Shown in pieces: positions 12,634 through 24,874 of a stretch of DNA of 64,000 nucleotides (the stretch's first letter is position 1; every line of letters starts with the position of its first letter). The DNA is from Poronia punctata (Eukaryota > Ascomycota > Sordariomycetes > Xylariales > Xylariaceae). The stretch spans positions 87,170 to 151,169 of the forward strand of contig MU401493.1 in the NCBI GenBank assembly GCA_022579005.1, in the 5' to 3' direction. Under the pieces are notes generated by a model that was given only the letters and a program-made list of their open reading frames with translations, was not told where the DNA came from and made no database searches. The translations under genes were made by a program, and so were the position numbers.

Positions 12634-15600
12634 TATTACAGTTCGCTAAATACACGAAACTATGTCGAGTGGTGGGAGAAGGCAGTCTCGTCAAGTCGAT
12701 CAACGAAGGCCACAAGGTCTGGCTTGCGGGGTCCGGAATGTATATTTGAAGATGCCGTGATCAGTCTTTGCAGCACCAGGCTTTCGACAATTGTGTTCGA
12801 CAGTTCTTGGTCTTAATCGATCAGTATTAGCCCACCTGTAGGTACACACACAAGTTAGTAACCACTCTCGACATAAACCAAGAGTGAGCATGTGAGCATG
12901 ATAGGCTTGCGAGAGAAACATGGGTTTCGCTTCTAACCCGCCCCCCAAAAAATTAAAGCCAGTTATCAGGTGCTCGCAATGCTTCAACATGTTCGAATGT
13001 TTGGTTTGTTGCGTATTGGTCGTATGAAACCCTCCAGCGCATAGCAAGCCCAAAGACCGATTTAGGAGACGAGTGTAGGCTTACCAACGTCACTAGATAC
13101 AACTATGCCTAACAGGGCGGCTTCTCGACTCGATATTATCAACCCTGCGCGGGTGTCCGTGGTCAAACGCAAGGGTAGTGACACTGGGTGGAAGCCTGGT
13201 CGTCGTAAATGCGAAGGGAATGGAAATGGAGGCAAGCTATCGAGGTTTCCTGAAGCGTTCTAGAGCCCGGAGACGAACAAGGCGCTGACAAACGAAAATG
13301 ATGTTGACGGAGAGATGTGACTGGATCGGTGGGCATGTAAGGAGACCGGCGGCCGAGTCGATGAATGTAGGTACTCGGAATAAGGACGAACTGCTGATAT
13401 GTATCGCGTTGATAATACGATTGAAAAACTTGACGAATTTTTGGGTAAATACAGTGACAGCAAGATATGTAGACGGAATCGCGTAATCGTAACAAGGTTG
13501 GGTGGACTTGATGTAAAATGGGTGTCAAATGGGTCCAGCCTGGTTCTGAGAATAGAGTCAAGAGTTGAGTATCAGCACGCGCCAAAATAGGTACGGTAGG
13601 GGGAAAAAAGATGAGTGGTCAGGTAGGCCAAGTAGGTACATGTAGGCAAGAGTTGGATCAAGGGTAATATCCCTAGCTAGCCTAGCAAGGCTAGTGTACG
13701 TAGTTTCGGTTTGTCCTGTGGGTTTGGGGGGTGAGGGGGTGTCTGGGACCACCTAAACAGGGCCCTAACGAGGGGACAAAGGGGGGCTAGTGGTCTCTGT
13801 ACAGCACGTAGGTAGTACCCACGTAGGCCGTGCATAACAAATGCCCAGCCGGTAGTACTCGTAGGTAGCTGGGGTGGAGGGGTGAAAAAGGCAGTGAAGA
13901 GATCTTGACCCAACTTAAGGTTATAGCAGGGATCGGGCTCGGCCTACTTACTAAATTACACTAGACAGCTAGACATCAAAAACGTCACTGGATTATAGAC
14001 TTCGCCGTTATGTACTATGCTGAAAACCGAATATGTCGGCCTTTGACTGATGTCTCGTCCACTCGAAGAGTTGGAATAGAAGCCAAAGCACCCCAGTTTC
14101 TTTTTGGTTGCGGTACGGGTTTGGCGTTGCCGGGGAGAGAAACTTCCTAGGTAGTATCTCTTACTGGAAGAAGGAAAAATGGTTAGATGGTAGATATACT
14201 TTCGCTTAGGGATATTTGAGGAAGTGGTGGTATAGGGCGGTAGGAGATGCGACGATGTTCATCCCAGCCAAAGGCCAAGACAGCAGAAGACCAAAACTCG
14301 GGACTGGTGCTTGGCTGATGCAGATGTACAAGTCTGGCCCTATTCGAAACAACTTGGGAAGTGGAGTGGTTTATTATAGAAGACACCAGCATAATTACCT
14401 CGCCGTGGGCAAGCAAGTGATCTTGCAACGTCTATGTGTTCGTAGAAGCAGCGTGGTTATATGAACAGGAGTCCAATAATGGAAGTTTCCTGGGCCCCGG
14501 AATTACCAAATTTGTTGAAGGGTAGTTAATACCTGGAGGCTAAAAGTCGGGAAGAGCTGTTCAAATGTGGGAGTTGAGTTTGCTTTTGACAGAAAAATTT
14601 ATATATGTGTAAAATAGTACTTTGGTATGTACTTGTAGATTGGCCTGAGAATCACAAGTTAGCAAAAGTTAAATATTCCCAGCCAGGAGTGGAATGTCAA
14701 TTTGGGGAACCTTGGGTTATGTATGTAGGTACTTAGGGTACTACAGGTACCTAAGCTTATAAGCAGGTACATCTGACGTACTTGCAAGCCAGGGAACAAC
14801 CTTTTTGAGGGTACCTAATGATTCCTAATCAGAGTCCAAGTGCATGCACGCGCTTAATTTTGCAGCTCTTAGTGCAAACTTCTCTGGTGGTTTTCATCCC
14901 GTATGTAGACACATATGCACAACCTTGACATGTGTGTCCTGTGAATACATTTACAAGAATATAAAGTTTAAAGATAGAAAAGGTAAGTGCCCAGTACTTA
15001 CACGTACTTAGTATGCGGACTAGGTTGTATAGGAAATATGTGATTCTGGATGCCAAGGAGGTTGCTCCTAAATTTATCTTTGAAATAGATATCTGCACCC
15101 CCAACAGGACTGGTCAGGTACTGTAACGGTACAAGATATGTCGTCTTGACTTGGTCTGTTAGCCTGTGTCGCTTCAGGTACCCAAAAGGTAGCGAGATTT
15201 GGGGCCAATCTAACATGGCGCCCCTGGACTAAAACTTGGGGGAAAATGGGGCTCCCGCGTTTTAGCGGTGCACTACGCACCTGTAAACTCTAAACGTCGT
15301 TCTCAAAAATAAAAACCAGGATCCGTCTGGAATGCTGTGAGTGATTGGGAGACTGGCCCTGAAGCCTCCTTGTGACACGGTGGTAAAAAATAGGTACTCG
15401 TAGTAGGTAGTATGTAAAGTAGATACTTTACGCCTCAAAGCTTGGATGCACGCCAAGCCAAACTTGTCAGTGGTGTCGGTGGTGTCGGTGGTAGGTACTT
15501 AAGGTGCGAAATATGTTCTTGTTTTCAATCGTCGTCAACTTCGGTACGAGATAGGGGTGCGGTCCTAGGGTATCCTCTGTTATTTCACGTCAGTCTTGCA

Positions 15601-18600
15601 GCTCAGCAACAGACAACACCGGCCAAGGTGGCGATTAAGGACAGTATGTCTAATAGCACCTGCTATATTACAACCCAGTATGGATCATCGGCAATAACAC
15701 AGGCATCGCTGGTGAATCGGAGAGTGAGCCTTATACTCAGGGGTTATGGCATGTTGCCCTTTTGATGAGAATGTTTGCTATACTTGTGCGTCCTCACTGC
15801 GCAAGCAGCAAGCAGCAAGCAACTTACTTTTACTTGACTGTGCTGAGGAGATGTATGCATACCAAGGCAGTATACTGTATACTAATGCAATGGCACCTTG
15901 CGTAAGGGTGTATTTAGGGCGTTATTGTTGGGTGTCGGTGTTCTAAACTTAGACAGCGACCATCGACTCCTGACAGGACGTTCGGATCGCAAAGGGTAAC
16001 ATGTGTTGCGCTATATACCGTACACGATAGAAATATATGACGCGTGCTTGTTTACTCGTTGCCGGTTGGCTGGATTTGAATAATCAGTCCCTAAGTACTT
16101 TAGCTATACAAATTCCGGGTAGGGCTCCTAGTGAACTAAACATGACGCAGCTATAAGCAGAAGCCAACCGTGATAAAAAATGTTGGAGGCACAAACCTTG
16201 TAAGGCGGCTCTGCCCGGATACGATGGCTTGGACAGGCTAGTTGTAAGAGCAACGACAGGGAATCCTAACATGCAAAAGTATGTAGGGAAAATACAAACA
16301 TTTAGACAAAAAATGAAGAGTAATTTTGTACGAAGTGGTTGTTGGATTACTATCAACGTTGGCTATAACAAACACCAATACTCAAATGATATATCCGTTT
16401 GGGCGTATGAGCGCAAGGGGGGCCGGGAATCAGAGAAGAGAGAAGACGGTAGAAGAAGCTACAAGGAGTGCAAAGGTAAGATATCCACGGGTTATTAGGT
16501 AGAATGTCCCTGATCTCTGAGTCACAGCCAGTTTTCGATCGTGTGACTCGGTGGACAAACTGGTCTGAGGTTTGATAAATAGCATGCAGAGTAGATACAC
16601 ACATAATGTAATGAACTCGTCGCACAGGGGGCCAGACGTGCGGACGTACAAAATGCAGATCACTCAGATGTGGACCCAAGTTGTCTGGGGCGATGGTCCT
16701 CATTTTTTGCCGTTCAGAGGGTTGTCTACTCATTTCTCCGTTGTGAGCCTTGTTGTTCTGGCAGAGATGGGCCCTCGACGATGGTCACGATGACCGACAG
16801 TTTTCTCTGTGGTTATAGGTAAGGTACATGACGACGCCTTGGTGCTTAGAAACAAGTATTCCTCTATCTTATTTCACCCCCAAAGGCCTGGGAATAAATT
16901 CGCACTACATATTGGTATCACCAAATGATAAACCAGCCCATATGAACCTGTAGACCCTTGATTCTGAACAGTTTTGGCAGCGCCGGTCACTCTATCCACC
17001 GGCGTCGGTATCTATAAAAGATATCGAGGTCTAGGTTGTGGGTACCGCTGTAGCAAGGAAAACGGGGTGAGAAGTCAAGGTAATCAAGTCGCGTTCTTCT
17101 TACCTTGTATTCAGAGGTCATATGGTGAGCAGTGAGCGGGCTTCATAGGGCTACCTGCTATGGTTAGACCAGACGGTCCAACCACTGGCACACTTTGTCT
17201 ATGAAATTTCAAGTTGCTTGATAGGTTTGTGAAGGCCATCTTGACCTTTAGTAAAGCTTGCTGTCACAACTAGAAGAGATCTTTCCACATGCCGTCCCTC
17301 CTTATCGGCCGCTTGCCTGCTCCTTGGGCCCTACGTTTTTCTCAGAGTGTCTTCCTGGTGGGTTATGTCTTACTAGAAGAAAAGATATACAACCGCTGTC
17401 GTCAGTTGACTCTTGGTAATACAACAATGCCCAAGCTGGTCGTTATCTCAACAGGGTGCCCACTTGCTCTTAGCATACAAATGAAGTCGCACAGCAGCTG
17501 TGCAGGTTCGCTTGGCAAGGGAACCGTTGGGTGCTCATATTATAAGTACTAGTGAGGCGTTTCAAATTTTGCGAAAGGCCGCCAAAGCCTCGCCTGAGAC
17601 TTTGGGGTCCTTGGAGCAAATCGGCGGTGGTGGGAAGCGGTATGCCGATCGTATCAGATAGACTTTTGGCGTAGCCATCTATACGAGACATCAAATCACT
17701 TACTCCTATACTCCCTGCCATCCTGATTTCCCATCTAGCTTGGGGAGAATGACTATCCAGTGCGTCACGCCCATCCCGTGGCAGCACGCACAGGGTATAC
17801 TATCTGGCCCAGGGCACCCGGTGAAACAATTGTCATCCGGCTGGCAACGGTGTGTGATTGGGCCACATTACCATGGGGCATAGACAAGCGGACGACCAAG
17901 GTGTAGTACTTAGGTGTAGACGCGGCAGAGGAGAGCGACCACGGAACGGCTTTTCTCGCCTGTTTTGTCTCCTCACTCGTACAGTGTGCATCCAACCACC
18001 TCACAACGGCTCGATGCAGACTGATGAACCAGTGAAAAAGGCGCAAGTGGTAAGATGTGATACCAATAGCAAATTCCATGGCAATATATTAGGCCCCTAG
18101 ATTTTAGTCAAAAATAGTGTTTGCCATAATTTATGGCATAGCACGAGTGTCGAAATCCATATGTAGTGACCTTCGGTTCAATGTTCGGCTCGATGAGGAG
18201 CCATGTCTTGGGCTGTGGCTGAGAAAGGTGAGCTTTTTCGGGTTCAGAGGCACGCGCTTCAGCAATCGAACTCTGACTCGTACCTGAGCTAGACCTAGCT
18301 ACTAGTGGCAGTGTGAAACCGGCGACGCAACATTGAGAACGCATGGATAAGTGCTCGTAAAAAAGGTGAGAACTGCTCCGGACCAATCGCAGGAAAACCT
18401 TAGGTTGCATACTGTCAAATAATGCAGGACCTATTACCATCCGCCAGGTACGATCTGTGTGCAGTTGACAGCATAGGTATTGGGGATAGCGGTCCCTGTC
18501 TGGTATCATCACATGCCCTACCTGCGCATTATGCACTTTGAAGCTGAGAGGCGGGCGAACATGTAACAACGATATTGTATAACGTGTACGTCCTCCAGGC

Positions 18601-18865
18601 GCGCAACTCATATACGGCCGCCATGCCGAAGTAGGTCGGTCGGTGTTCGCATGTGTACACGTGTGCGCTTTTTGGAACAAGGGAGCAGAAGACCAAGCCT
18701 TAGGTACTCGGAGGGTGCGGGATACGGGCAGCTATTCGATGGCACCAACGTTGACTTTAAATACCGTATGTAAAATGACGAAGCAGTACATCCAAGGGAA
18801 TATCGTTGTATCGTTATACCTGTACACGAAGGTAGATAGGTATATATGATTTGTGTAGAGTCTAA

Positions 18866-18893
18866 CTACATGTATGTATGTACATACATGTAG
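18866..18893. repeat. Perfect inverted repeat, 11-bp arms
   Basis: CTACATGTATG and its exact complement flank a 6-base TATGTA spacer. It lies in intergenic sequence, is built of ACATGTA-type words common in these spacers, and has no gene beside it. Confidence 0.7.
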
Positions 18894-19446
18894 ACACTGA
18901 ACGTGGTTGAGTGACAACAGCTACCTGAATTGACTATGGGTGGCCGTGTCCCTAGGCAAGTGTTGGGCGTACACGTGAAGTTAGTCGTCGCGGCCTTTCT
19001 CCTAAGAGGGGTCACTATGATGGATAGATCTGAGTACGTGTAGTAGATTTCGAACCCGTAGATGCCCCCCCTTGAGAAAATGACAGCGTCACATTGTAAT
19101 TTGATAACAAGTTGGATTACTGAGCAACACCAGGGGCACCTACCACCTGAATCTATGGGTACTCCTAGATATCCTTTTACCATGTGCGCTAGCTGCCCTT
19201 TATATCACCAGCATCCAATCAATGCACTGTTCCTGGCTTACTGGGGACCCGCATACATTTTTAGCCAATCAAATCTTCTTGTGGCGTCAACTACTCCTAA
19301 CCGCGCTTAATGATTCGCTGCAAATAGGGCGAAGAACAGACCTTCGAGCATTGTGCTGAAGGCACCTAACCAAGCATAGAACTTTACGCGATCCGCCGAC
19401 CCGCCGACCAGGGGCAGGTCTTTGAGCCTGTTACAGCAGTTGATCT

Positions 19447-19530
19447 CCACTGCCTCCATTTCATTCCCTTTCTCCTCTCGCTTCTCGATTTCACTTCTTC
19501 ACGATCCTCATCGTCGTCGTGTCTTCAACG
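19447..19530 (+). promoter_or_regulatory. CT-rich core promoter/leader of the LPxY membrane protein gene
   Basis: A strongly pyrimidine-rich run upstream of the ATG at 19896. In filamentous fungi such tracts commonly mark transcription start regions. The implied leader is about 370-450 nt, contains an ATG at 19712 that opens a short uORF, and has a GTAAGT donor-like site at 19693 that could start a 5'-UTR intron. Confidence 0.4.
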
Positions 19531-19895
19531 CTTTTTGCGTGGTTCATTCTTTTTGGCAATCTTGCCGTCCTCTCCCTCATATCCCTTTCGGGAATACACT
19601 CATTCATCTGGTTTCAACTCCATTCTTTAAGTTGTACCTGTCCTATCTTTTCATTGGAATTACTTGGCCAATATCTGGATTTCATCCCTTGTGTAAGTGC
19701 GCCATTTGAACATGTTTCGCAGGGTGAAAAGTGTGCCCTTGATCAACTTGAGCCAACGCTGACTTGGATCGATAGCGCCGCCATTCACACCGGACTTGAA
19801 GAAACGCCGACAACCATTTACAACCAACAAGCCCAGGAGCCACTATCTATCGCGACCACACACAAAACTACACGATTAAAAGGATATATACTGCC

Positions 19896-20465
19896 ATGGA
19901 TTCAGTCACCACCCTCTTCGCCCGCGGCAAGTCCGCTCTCGCTGTTCGCGAGTTCTCCGATTCGGACTCCTTCGATGACTCGACTATGAACGCCATGATC
20001 GTCCTGCTAGCCCTGCTTTTATCTAGTTTAATTTTCGCACTGGCCCTCCTGATGCTTCGTCGTCATAGACAGCAGATTATCGACCAGTCCCTCCCTAGTT
20101 ATAATGACGTTGAAAAGGAAGCTGGCCGAAATACGCGCCGCCTCACGATTCAAACTCCCAATGGAAAGTCCAGCATTGTTCTAGTGAACGGTCGCCCAAT
20201 GCTTGCCGACCCTCAGTCACCGCCGGATTCTCCTCGGAACGTACCTGAGATTCACATCACATTCCCTGACGAGCAAGACGAACATGGACGTCAAAAGAAT
20301 GGACGAGTGCTCCTCGTGCGTGTTGGCGAGACCACGATTGGCCTCGAGCCCCTGACAGAAGAGCAGCTACCAGCATATGAGAAGCAAGGCAGCAATGAAT
20401 TTTACTCCATCGATATGGACAGTATCGGTGGATTAAAAGAAAAGGATCGATCGCAGTTCTCATGA
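19896..20465 (+). CDS. Small single-pass membrane protein with two LPxY motifs
   Basis: One exon, 189 residues. A single strong transmembrane helix covers about residues 31-54, followed by Arg-Arg-His-Arg, so the C-terminal 135 residues should face the cytosol and the short N-terminus the outside or lumen. No cleavable signal peptide is evident; the helix probably acts as a signal anchor. The tail has LPSY just after the membrane (about residue 67) and LPAY near the C-terminus (about residue 161). Both fit the L/PPxY motif that binds WW domains of Rsp5/Nedd4 ubiquitin ligases. A short beta-rich stretch (RLTIQTPNGKSSIVLVNG, then VLLVRVGETTIGLEPL) lies between them. I do not recognise a named family. 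A ligase adaptor or tightly turned-over surface protein is an inference. Confidence 0.75.
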   Translation: MDSVTTLFARGKSALAVREFSDSDSFDDSTMNAMIVLLALLLSSLIFALALLMLRRHRQQIIDQSLPSYNDVEKEAGRNTRRLTIQTPNGKSSIVLVNGRPMLADPQSPPDSPRNVPEIHITFPDEQDEHGRQKNGRVLLVRVGETTIGLEPLTEEQLPAYEKQGSNEFYSIDMDSIGGLKEKDRSQFS

Positions 20466-21685
20466 GCGGCCTTTATGGACCTTGCCGAGCTCCCGCCCAC
20501 CAACCTCAGGCCCGGGTGCCCGGGGTTGAAGTGTTGGCACCATCCCAAGGAGGAGTCGGAGGACAACTCCATATGCACGCTTAACGATCAAATTCCCACA
20601 TCCATCTACATTCATTTTTTTGCACATATCCCGCATCAGTGGGCACAGCGGCTATGTCAAGTGCTGACGAACCGCTCAAATCGATTACGGGGTGCCGTTT
20701 GTGTCCGTCTACTTTGACGGGACCGGTACCGGGTATATATCAGCTTCGTATTTAACGACACCATTTTTTCTGCCACCCCCTTGAGGGGGTTATCTGGACA
20801 TAGTAGGGCCTTGAGAGGTCGCTAGCGGACTATATATTCGTAACTGTATAATTGAAATTACTTTTTTATTTGATACCCCGTGGAATGATGACGCTGCGAT
20901 ACGTGATCAAGTAGTTTTAACATGTGACATTCACACACCGCAGTCCAAACCCTTGTAACATTGACCTAAAAATTGAAACGGCCGGCCAACTTGGGGGAAC
21001 TCCGTGAAGGAACCCCGTAAAGCCAACGAGGACATTTCTCTACCTAGGTTAAGTACTGTACTTCACGGATCGTATTTGCATTGTTTCAATGTCAAAGTTA
21101 CAAGCACATGCTAGCTAACGGATATATCATGTGAGTGAAAGCAGATAGGGAAGAAAAAAAAAGGTTTTCTTTTTGACACAGATATCCATTGCAGCGAGTG
21201 ATGAGAAGAAGAAGAAGAAGTATATACATAGGGTGTTTTTGAAGAAGAAAAATGACCACGGAGAAGGAAGGAGTAACCCGGTATGTAGTTAGTCAGGGGA
21301 GACGATTGATTGTAAGGTAGGTACGTCCGGAGGTACCTAGACGGACATCCCCCCTCCCCCTCCTTTATTTCCGAGATACGGTACGAGTAGTAAGTAGGTA
21401 CCTGCTCTCTTTTTTTTTTTGCCCGCCTTTTTTCTCTATAATCCTCGTTTCATTTCCTGAACAGTGTCTAATCTTTTTCATTCATCCATCCATCATCATC
21501 CATGCAGCTCATTTCATCCATCCCTTTAGCGTTTTCTTTTTGCCTTTTTCCCGGGGTTCAAACTCGGTGGTAAAAGTGCTTCGTATCCTGCGGACAGTTT
21601 GCTTGCTTTCTTGCCGTAAGGACCGAAGTTTTTTATCTCTCAAGGGAGAAAAAAAGTAAAAGACAGGGTTGGTTGTTTGATTGAT
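20466..21685. other. Intergenic, convergent 3' ends
   Basis: About 1.2 kb between two converging genes. It contains a GAA repeat near 21208 and a T run near 21411. No gene is visible. Confidence 0.6.
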
Positions 21686-22066
21686 TTATAGCCAGTGCCA
21701 AGTCATATCGACACGGCCATCATCGACATTGGCGAGCTGCTGGAAGATGGCAACAGGGACATCGAGGTCGTTCTCGGCACAGCCGACGCAACGATCCTCG
21801 ACGGCGACGACGACGCTGCGGCCGTCACGGTTGATCTGGATCTGACGGCCGCAGAGGGCGTTGTTGTTGGGGTTTCCGTTGGGGGTTTGGGGGTCGAAGA
21901 GGGCGGTGGAGATGGCGACCACGGCGTCGGACTCGGAGCTGTAGACGCCGCAGGCGCCGAGGCCGGGGGCGTAGTATGTTAGTTGGCCCGAGTTCTCTTG
22001 ACGGGCTTGCAGGGGCACGGCGGAGACGAGGCCGGCGGCCAGGAGGATGCTGGTGATGAATTGCAT
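21686..22066 (-). CDS. Small secreted RlpA/expansin-like double-psi beta-barrel protein
   Basis: One exon, 126 residues. A clear signal peptide (about 1-16, cleaved after VSA) precedes a short propeptide-like VPLQAR. The mature domain shows the marks of the RlpA-like/barwin-like fold seen in small fungal proteins: LTYYAPGLGACG at the start, ALCG in the middle, DRCVGC at 91-96, DLDVPVAIFQQLA, and the closing RVDMTWHWL. Cysteines at 39, 72, 93 and 96 allow two disulfides. Length is usual for the group that includes plant-pathogen and cell-wall-associated proteins. No cellulose-binding or enzymatic domain is attached, so enzymatic activity is uncertain; wall loosening or an effector-like role is inference. 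Confidence 0.88.
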   Translation of the reverse strand: MQFITSILLAAGLVSAVPLQARQENSGQLTYYAPGLGACGVYSSESDAVVAISTALFDPQTPNGNPNNNALCGRQIQINRDGRSVVVAVEDRCVGCAENDLDVPVAIFQQLANVDDGRVDMTWHWL

Positions 22067-22230
22067 TTTGATTTTTGGGGTTTTTCAGATAATGGGATAA
22101 AAACTTGTGGTCGAAAGGTTATATACGAGAAGTGAAGAGAAGAAGAAGAAGATCTTGAGATAGATGAAGGAGAGTCTGTTGGCGATGAGTGAGAGGAGAC
22201 AAACCCCAAGTCGAGGAGGGAAATGAGTTG

Positions 22231-22238
22231 TATTTATA
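22231..22238 (-). promoter_or_regulatory. TATA box candidate for the RlpA-like gene
   Basis: Reads TATAAATA on the minus strand, about 165 bp before the ATG at 22066. A second weaker TATATAA lies at 22119-22125, which is close to the start codon. Confidence 0.4.
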
Positions 22239-23656
22239 TTAATAAATTCGTCTTCATTCTTGCTTCGTTTGTCTTCGCGAGATCCTCCCCCCTCCCCCCT
22301 GAGATTTAGATTCCGACATGGACCCAACAACTTACCTTCTTGGAATGTACTACCTCTCTGTCTGCAAGGCACAACCTTAGGCCTGTCGTGTACCGGTATT
22401 GTATCGGAAAAGTCTAATCTTGAGCTTATTTAGGTACTTACGTACACTCTGAGAGACCCCTCGGTGACTAGGCGATAAGCATGTCACCTGCCGTTTTAGC
22501 AGGTCCCTGTCCATGGTCTCGAGTCTCGACCTCGACCGTCCCCTGAGCTAAAGAGATCTCCGACAGCGTTTCTCGCTCGAAAGCTATCCCGACTATTCGA
22601 GGCCTTGACGTCAGCTAAAACAGTAACGTTCCCATGCGAGAAAAGATCGGACCGACTTTGAGGGGTGAGGGGAGGGGAACTGTTGAAGTCCCTTTCCTTG
22701 GATCGTAGTATGGGTGTATCTTGCCTACCGCAGACGTGGGAACCCACATGCTTTCTCCATTTATTAGGTAAAGGACCCTAGATATAGAATCGCCCAAAGT
22801 TCGGTTCTGGGACTCTAGGTACCTCGCTCGAGATTTGGCGCTGTACCTAGGTAGCTATCCAGGTACAACAACTGCAATGTAATGGAATAGATAGACGCCC
22901 TGATGTAGGTAAACGGTAGGTAAGTAACGTAACTAGCTTCGTGTACTGCCTCGGCAAGTGCGATGGTAATTTCACAAATTGCTAAGTTTATATTTTTGCT
23001 TTTACCCAAGTGCCACTTTGGCCAACATTGTTGAGGCTCAAAGAGGAAGCTTGATGTTGAAACCAACGTTGGTCTCACGTGAGGAACGTGGATACAATTA
23101 CCAGGAATGGAAAGAGAAAAGTGATCCTTCAGAATAACATCTAACTTAACCTTAACCGCTTTACAAACATACCTTTGTCTAGAATAGAAATTCTACCCCT
23201 GAAGTAATGATCTTGCAAGTACCCCCTCCTTTATGATCGACTCCCTCGGTTGCTCCCGGGCGTTGGTTTCGTGAAAGTTGGGCTTAGATGGTGATCATGT
23301 AGTTTTTTAAAAAGATAAGGCTGATGGCATTATTTGTCAGATGGAAAAAAGGGTAGACGACCGCGAATTTGACAGGTTTGGAAACTCACAGGATAAGCTG
23401 ACGAATTGTAAGATCGCAATAATCCGAAGAGCGGAAAACTTTAACCTCAAGTGTTGAATTCTCATACTCCTACGAGTACGTATGAGAAGTTTAACCGAGC
23501 TCCTCCATACCCAAGCCCACGATCTGTAGTAAATAGGTCTGGCCAGGAATTTACCGCCGCGAACCCGCATCGATCGGTTGGCACTTTTCATGTATGTACG
23601 TATGTCGAACATGAAAGCAAGCCTTACCACACGTGGATATAGAACGTGGGTTACAT

Positions 23657-23676
23657 TTACACGTACATACGTGTAA
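23657..23676. repeat. 20-bp near-perfect palindrome
   Basis: TTACACGTA and TACGTGTAA separated by CA. It sits about 1.2 kb upstream of the SDR gene. It could be a dimeric regulator site or a by-product of the ACGTA-rich spacer sequence. Confidence 0.5.
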
Positions 23677-24751
23677 GGCGTCGGCAGATCCGGGTTGGTC
23701 GATCCCTTTTATTTGCCGATCACTTTACTGTTTCGTCTATGGAGACATGGGCCTATTTGGGTTTAGGTATTAGCGTAACGTCCTTTTCGGTACGGAATAG
23801 GGAGCTGGTTATGAACATGAAGCCTTGGTCAGTGGTCACCAATATTACGTGTGGCTATGTACGTGAGAAGGAGCAAATGGACATCTAATAATAACAACAA
23901 TAAGACTCTTTATCATACTTTGATGGACTAGACATAGATATGAGTATACCTCCGAGGAAACAGTTTTTCCGAATAAGAGGGTTTGTAAATACATTATTAA
24001 GGTAAGTCTTCCACCTGCGAGTAGCTCTTTCCTGATAACCGCCTTTCTCGCCTTTAAATACCGCAACTTCTCATTCGAAATGCGATCATTTTGTCGTGGT
24101 CTCAAAACCAAAACGGAACTGCTGAATGTTTGACCAAGGAAACATCTCTCTCTTTTATTTTCTAGACAGGCCGTAACATTATATACTCACAGAACACGTC
24201 TAGTAGTCACCTTTGATGCTTGAGTTATTTATCAACTAGCTCTTCGGCCGAGATGGTGATCTTGGCTGGGCAACAGAGATCTGCAATCTTACTGCCCTCC
24301 TTTCGCCCTATAGCTGTCAACTACTGACTTAAAGCCGGCGGTCCCCCGGCCTCACGACAGAATCTCCGAGTAAGACCGGTGTTATTTTGCTCAGAGCCAC
24401 CCATCGTGAGCAGATGGGATTTAGATTGTTGCCCCCAACGCGGAATTAACAAGTCGTTTGCTCCGGCATAGCTATACCTATCTGAGGCTAATTCTACATC
24501 ACAACCCCTATAAGGATTCATACGGAGCGGTGGGACTGAAGTGTTCTAGTCAAACTCGCTGGTATTGGCTCGGCTAGAGTTTGTCCATCAGTATATCCAT
24601 CATGAGCCGGACTTACCCCTCAAAGACATGGAGTTAACCAAACGCCGACATATGAACAGGAATGTCCAAAGCAGTGTGTTGTTGATTGTTAAGCAGTTGA
24701 GGGTATCGATGTCAATGACGATGACCGATTCGTGATGTCAGGGTATCAAAC

Positions 24752-24758
24752 TATATAA
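24752..24758 (+). promoter_or_regulatory. TATA box candidate for the SDR gene
   Basis: TATATAA about 117 bp before the ATG at 24875, a normal distance for a TATA-driven, regulated fungal promoter. Confidence 0.5.
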
Positions 24759-24874
24759 GAATGGCTGACCCGTCCACAACCTACCTCGTCCAAAAAACCT
24801 TTTTGTGACATTCGTAGAGACAACTCCCTTCGATATACCGACGCCAAGATAACATACTTACTTACATACTCAAT

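Larger units (their letters stand above)
12634..19895. other. Long gene-free interval between divergent genes
   Basis: About 7.3 kb with no gene I can support. It holds the PUF promoter on the left and the membrane-protein promoter on the right. Dense in TAGGTA/GTACCTA words (for example 13.6-13.9 kb and 14.7-14.8 kb). The longest open stretch is 18108-18680 on the minus strand (190 codons), which resembles no protein family and is His/Cys/Arg-scattered like random sequence. A noncoding transcript or a many-intron gene cannot be excluded. Confidence 0.5.
22067..24874. other. Intergenic, divergent promoters
   Basis: About 2.8 kb between the RlpA-like gene and the SDR gene. TATA-like elements lie near both. 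It contains a palindrome at 23657-23676 and several TAGGTA and TACGAGTA words. No convincing gene. Confidence 0.6.

Noticed and set aside
17470..17787. 105-codon minus-strand ORF with a plausible central stretch
   Set aside because: Too short and without recognisable homology or supporting splice structure.
18108..18680. 190-codon minus-strand ORF
   Set aside because: No domain, signal peptide, membrane segment or compositional sign of coding; could be chance in 7 kb of unselected sequence.
19030..19070. Possible tRNA T-arm (GGGTTCGAAATC on the minus strand)
   Set aside because: The flanking five bases do not pair and there is no A-box or acceptor stem at the right distance.
21695..21982. 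Val/Gly-rich plus-strand ORF
   Set aside because: Antisense shadow of the RlpA-like gene, which has a signal peptide and family motifs on the other strand.
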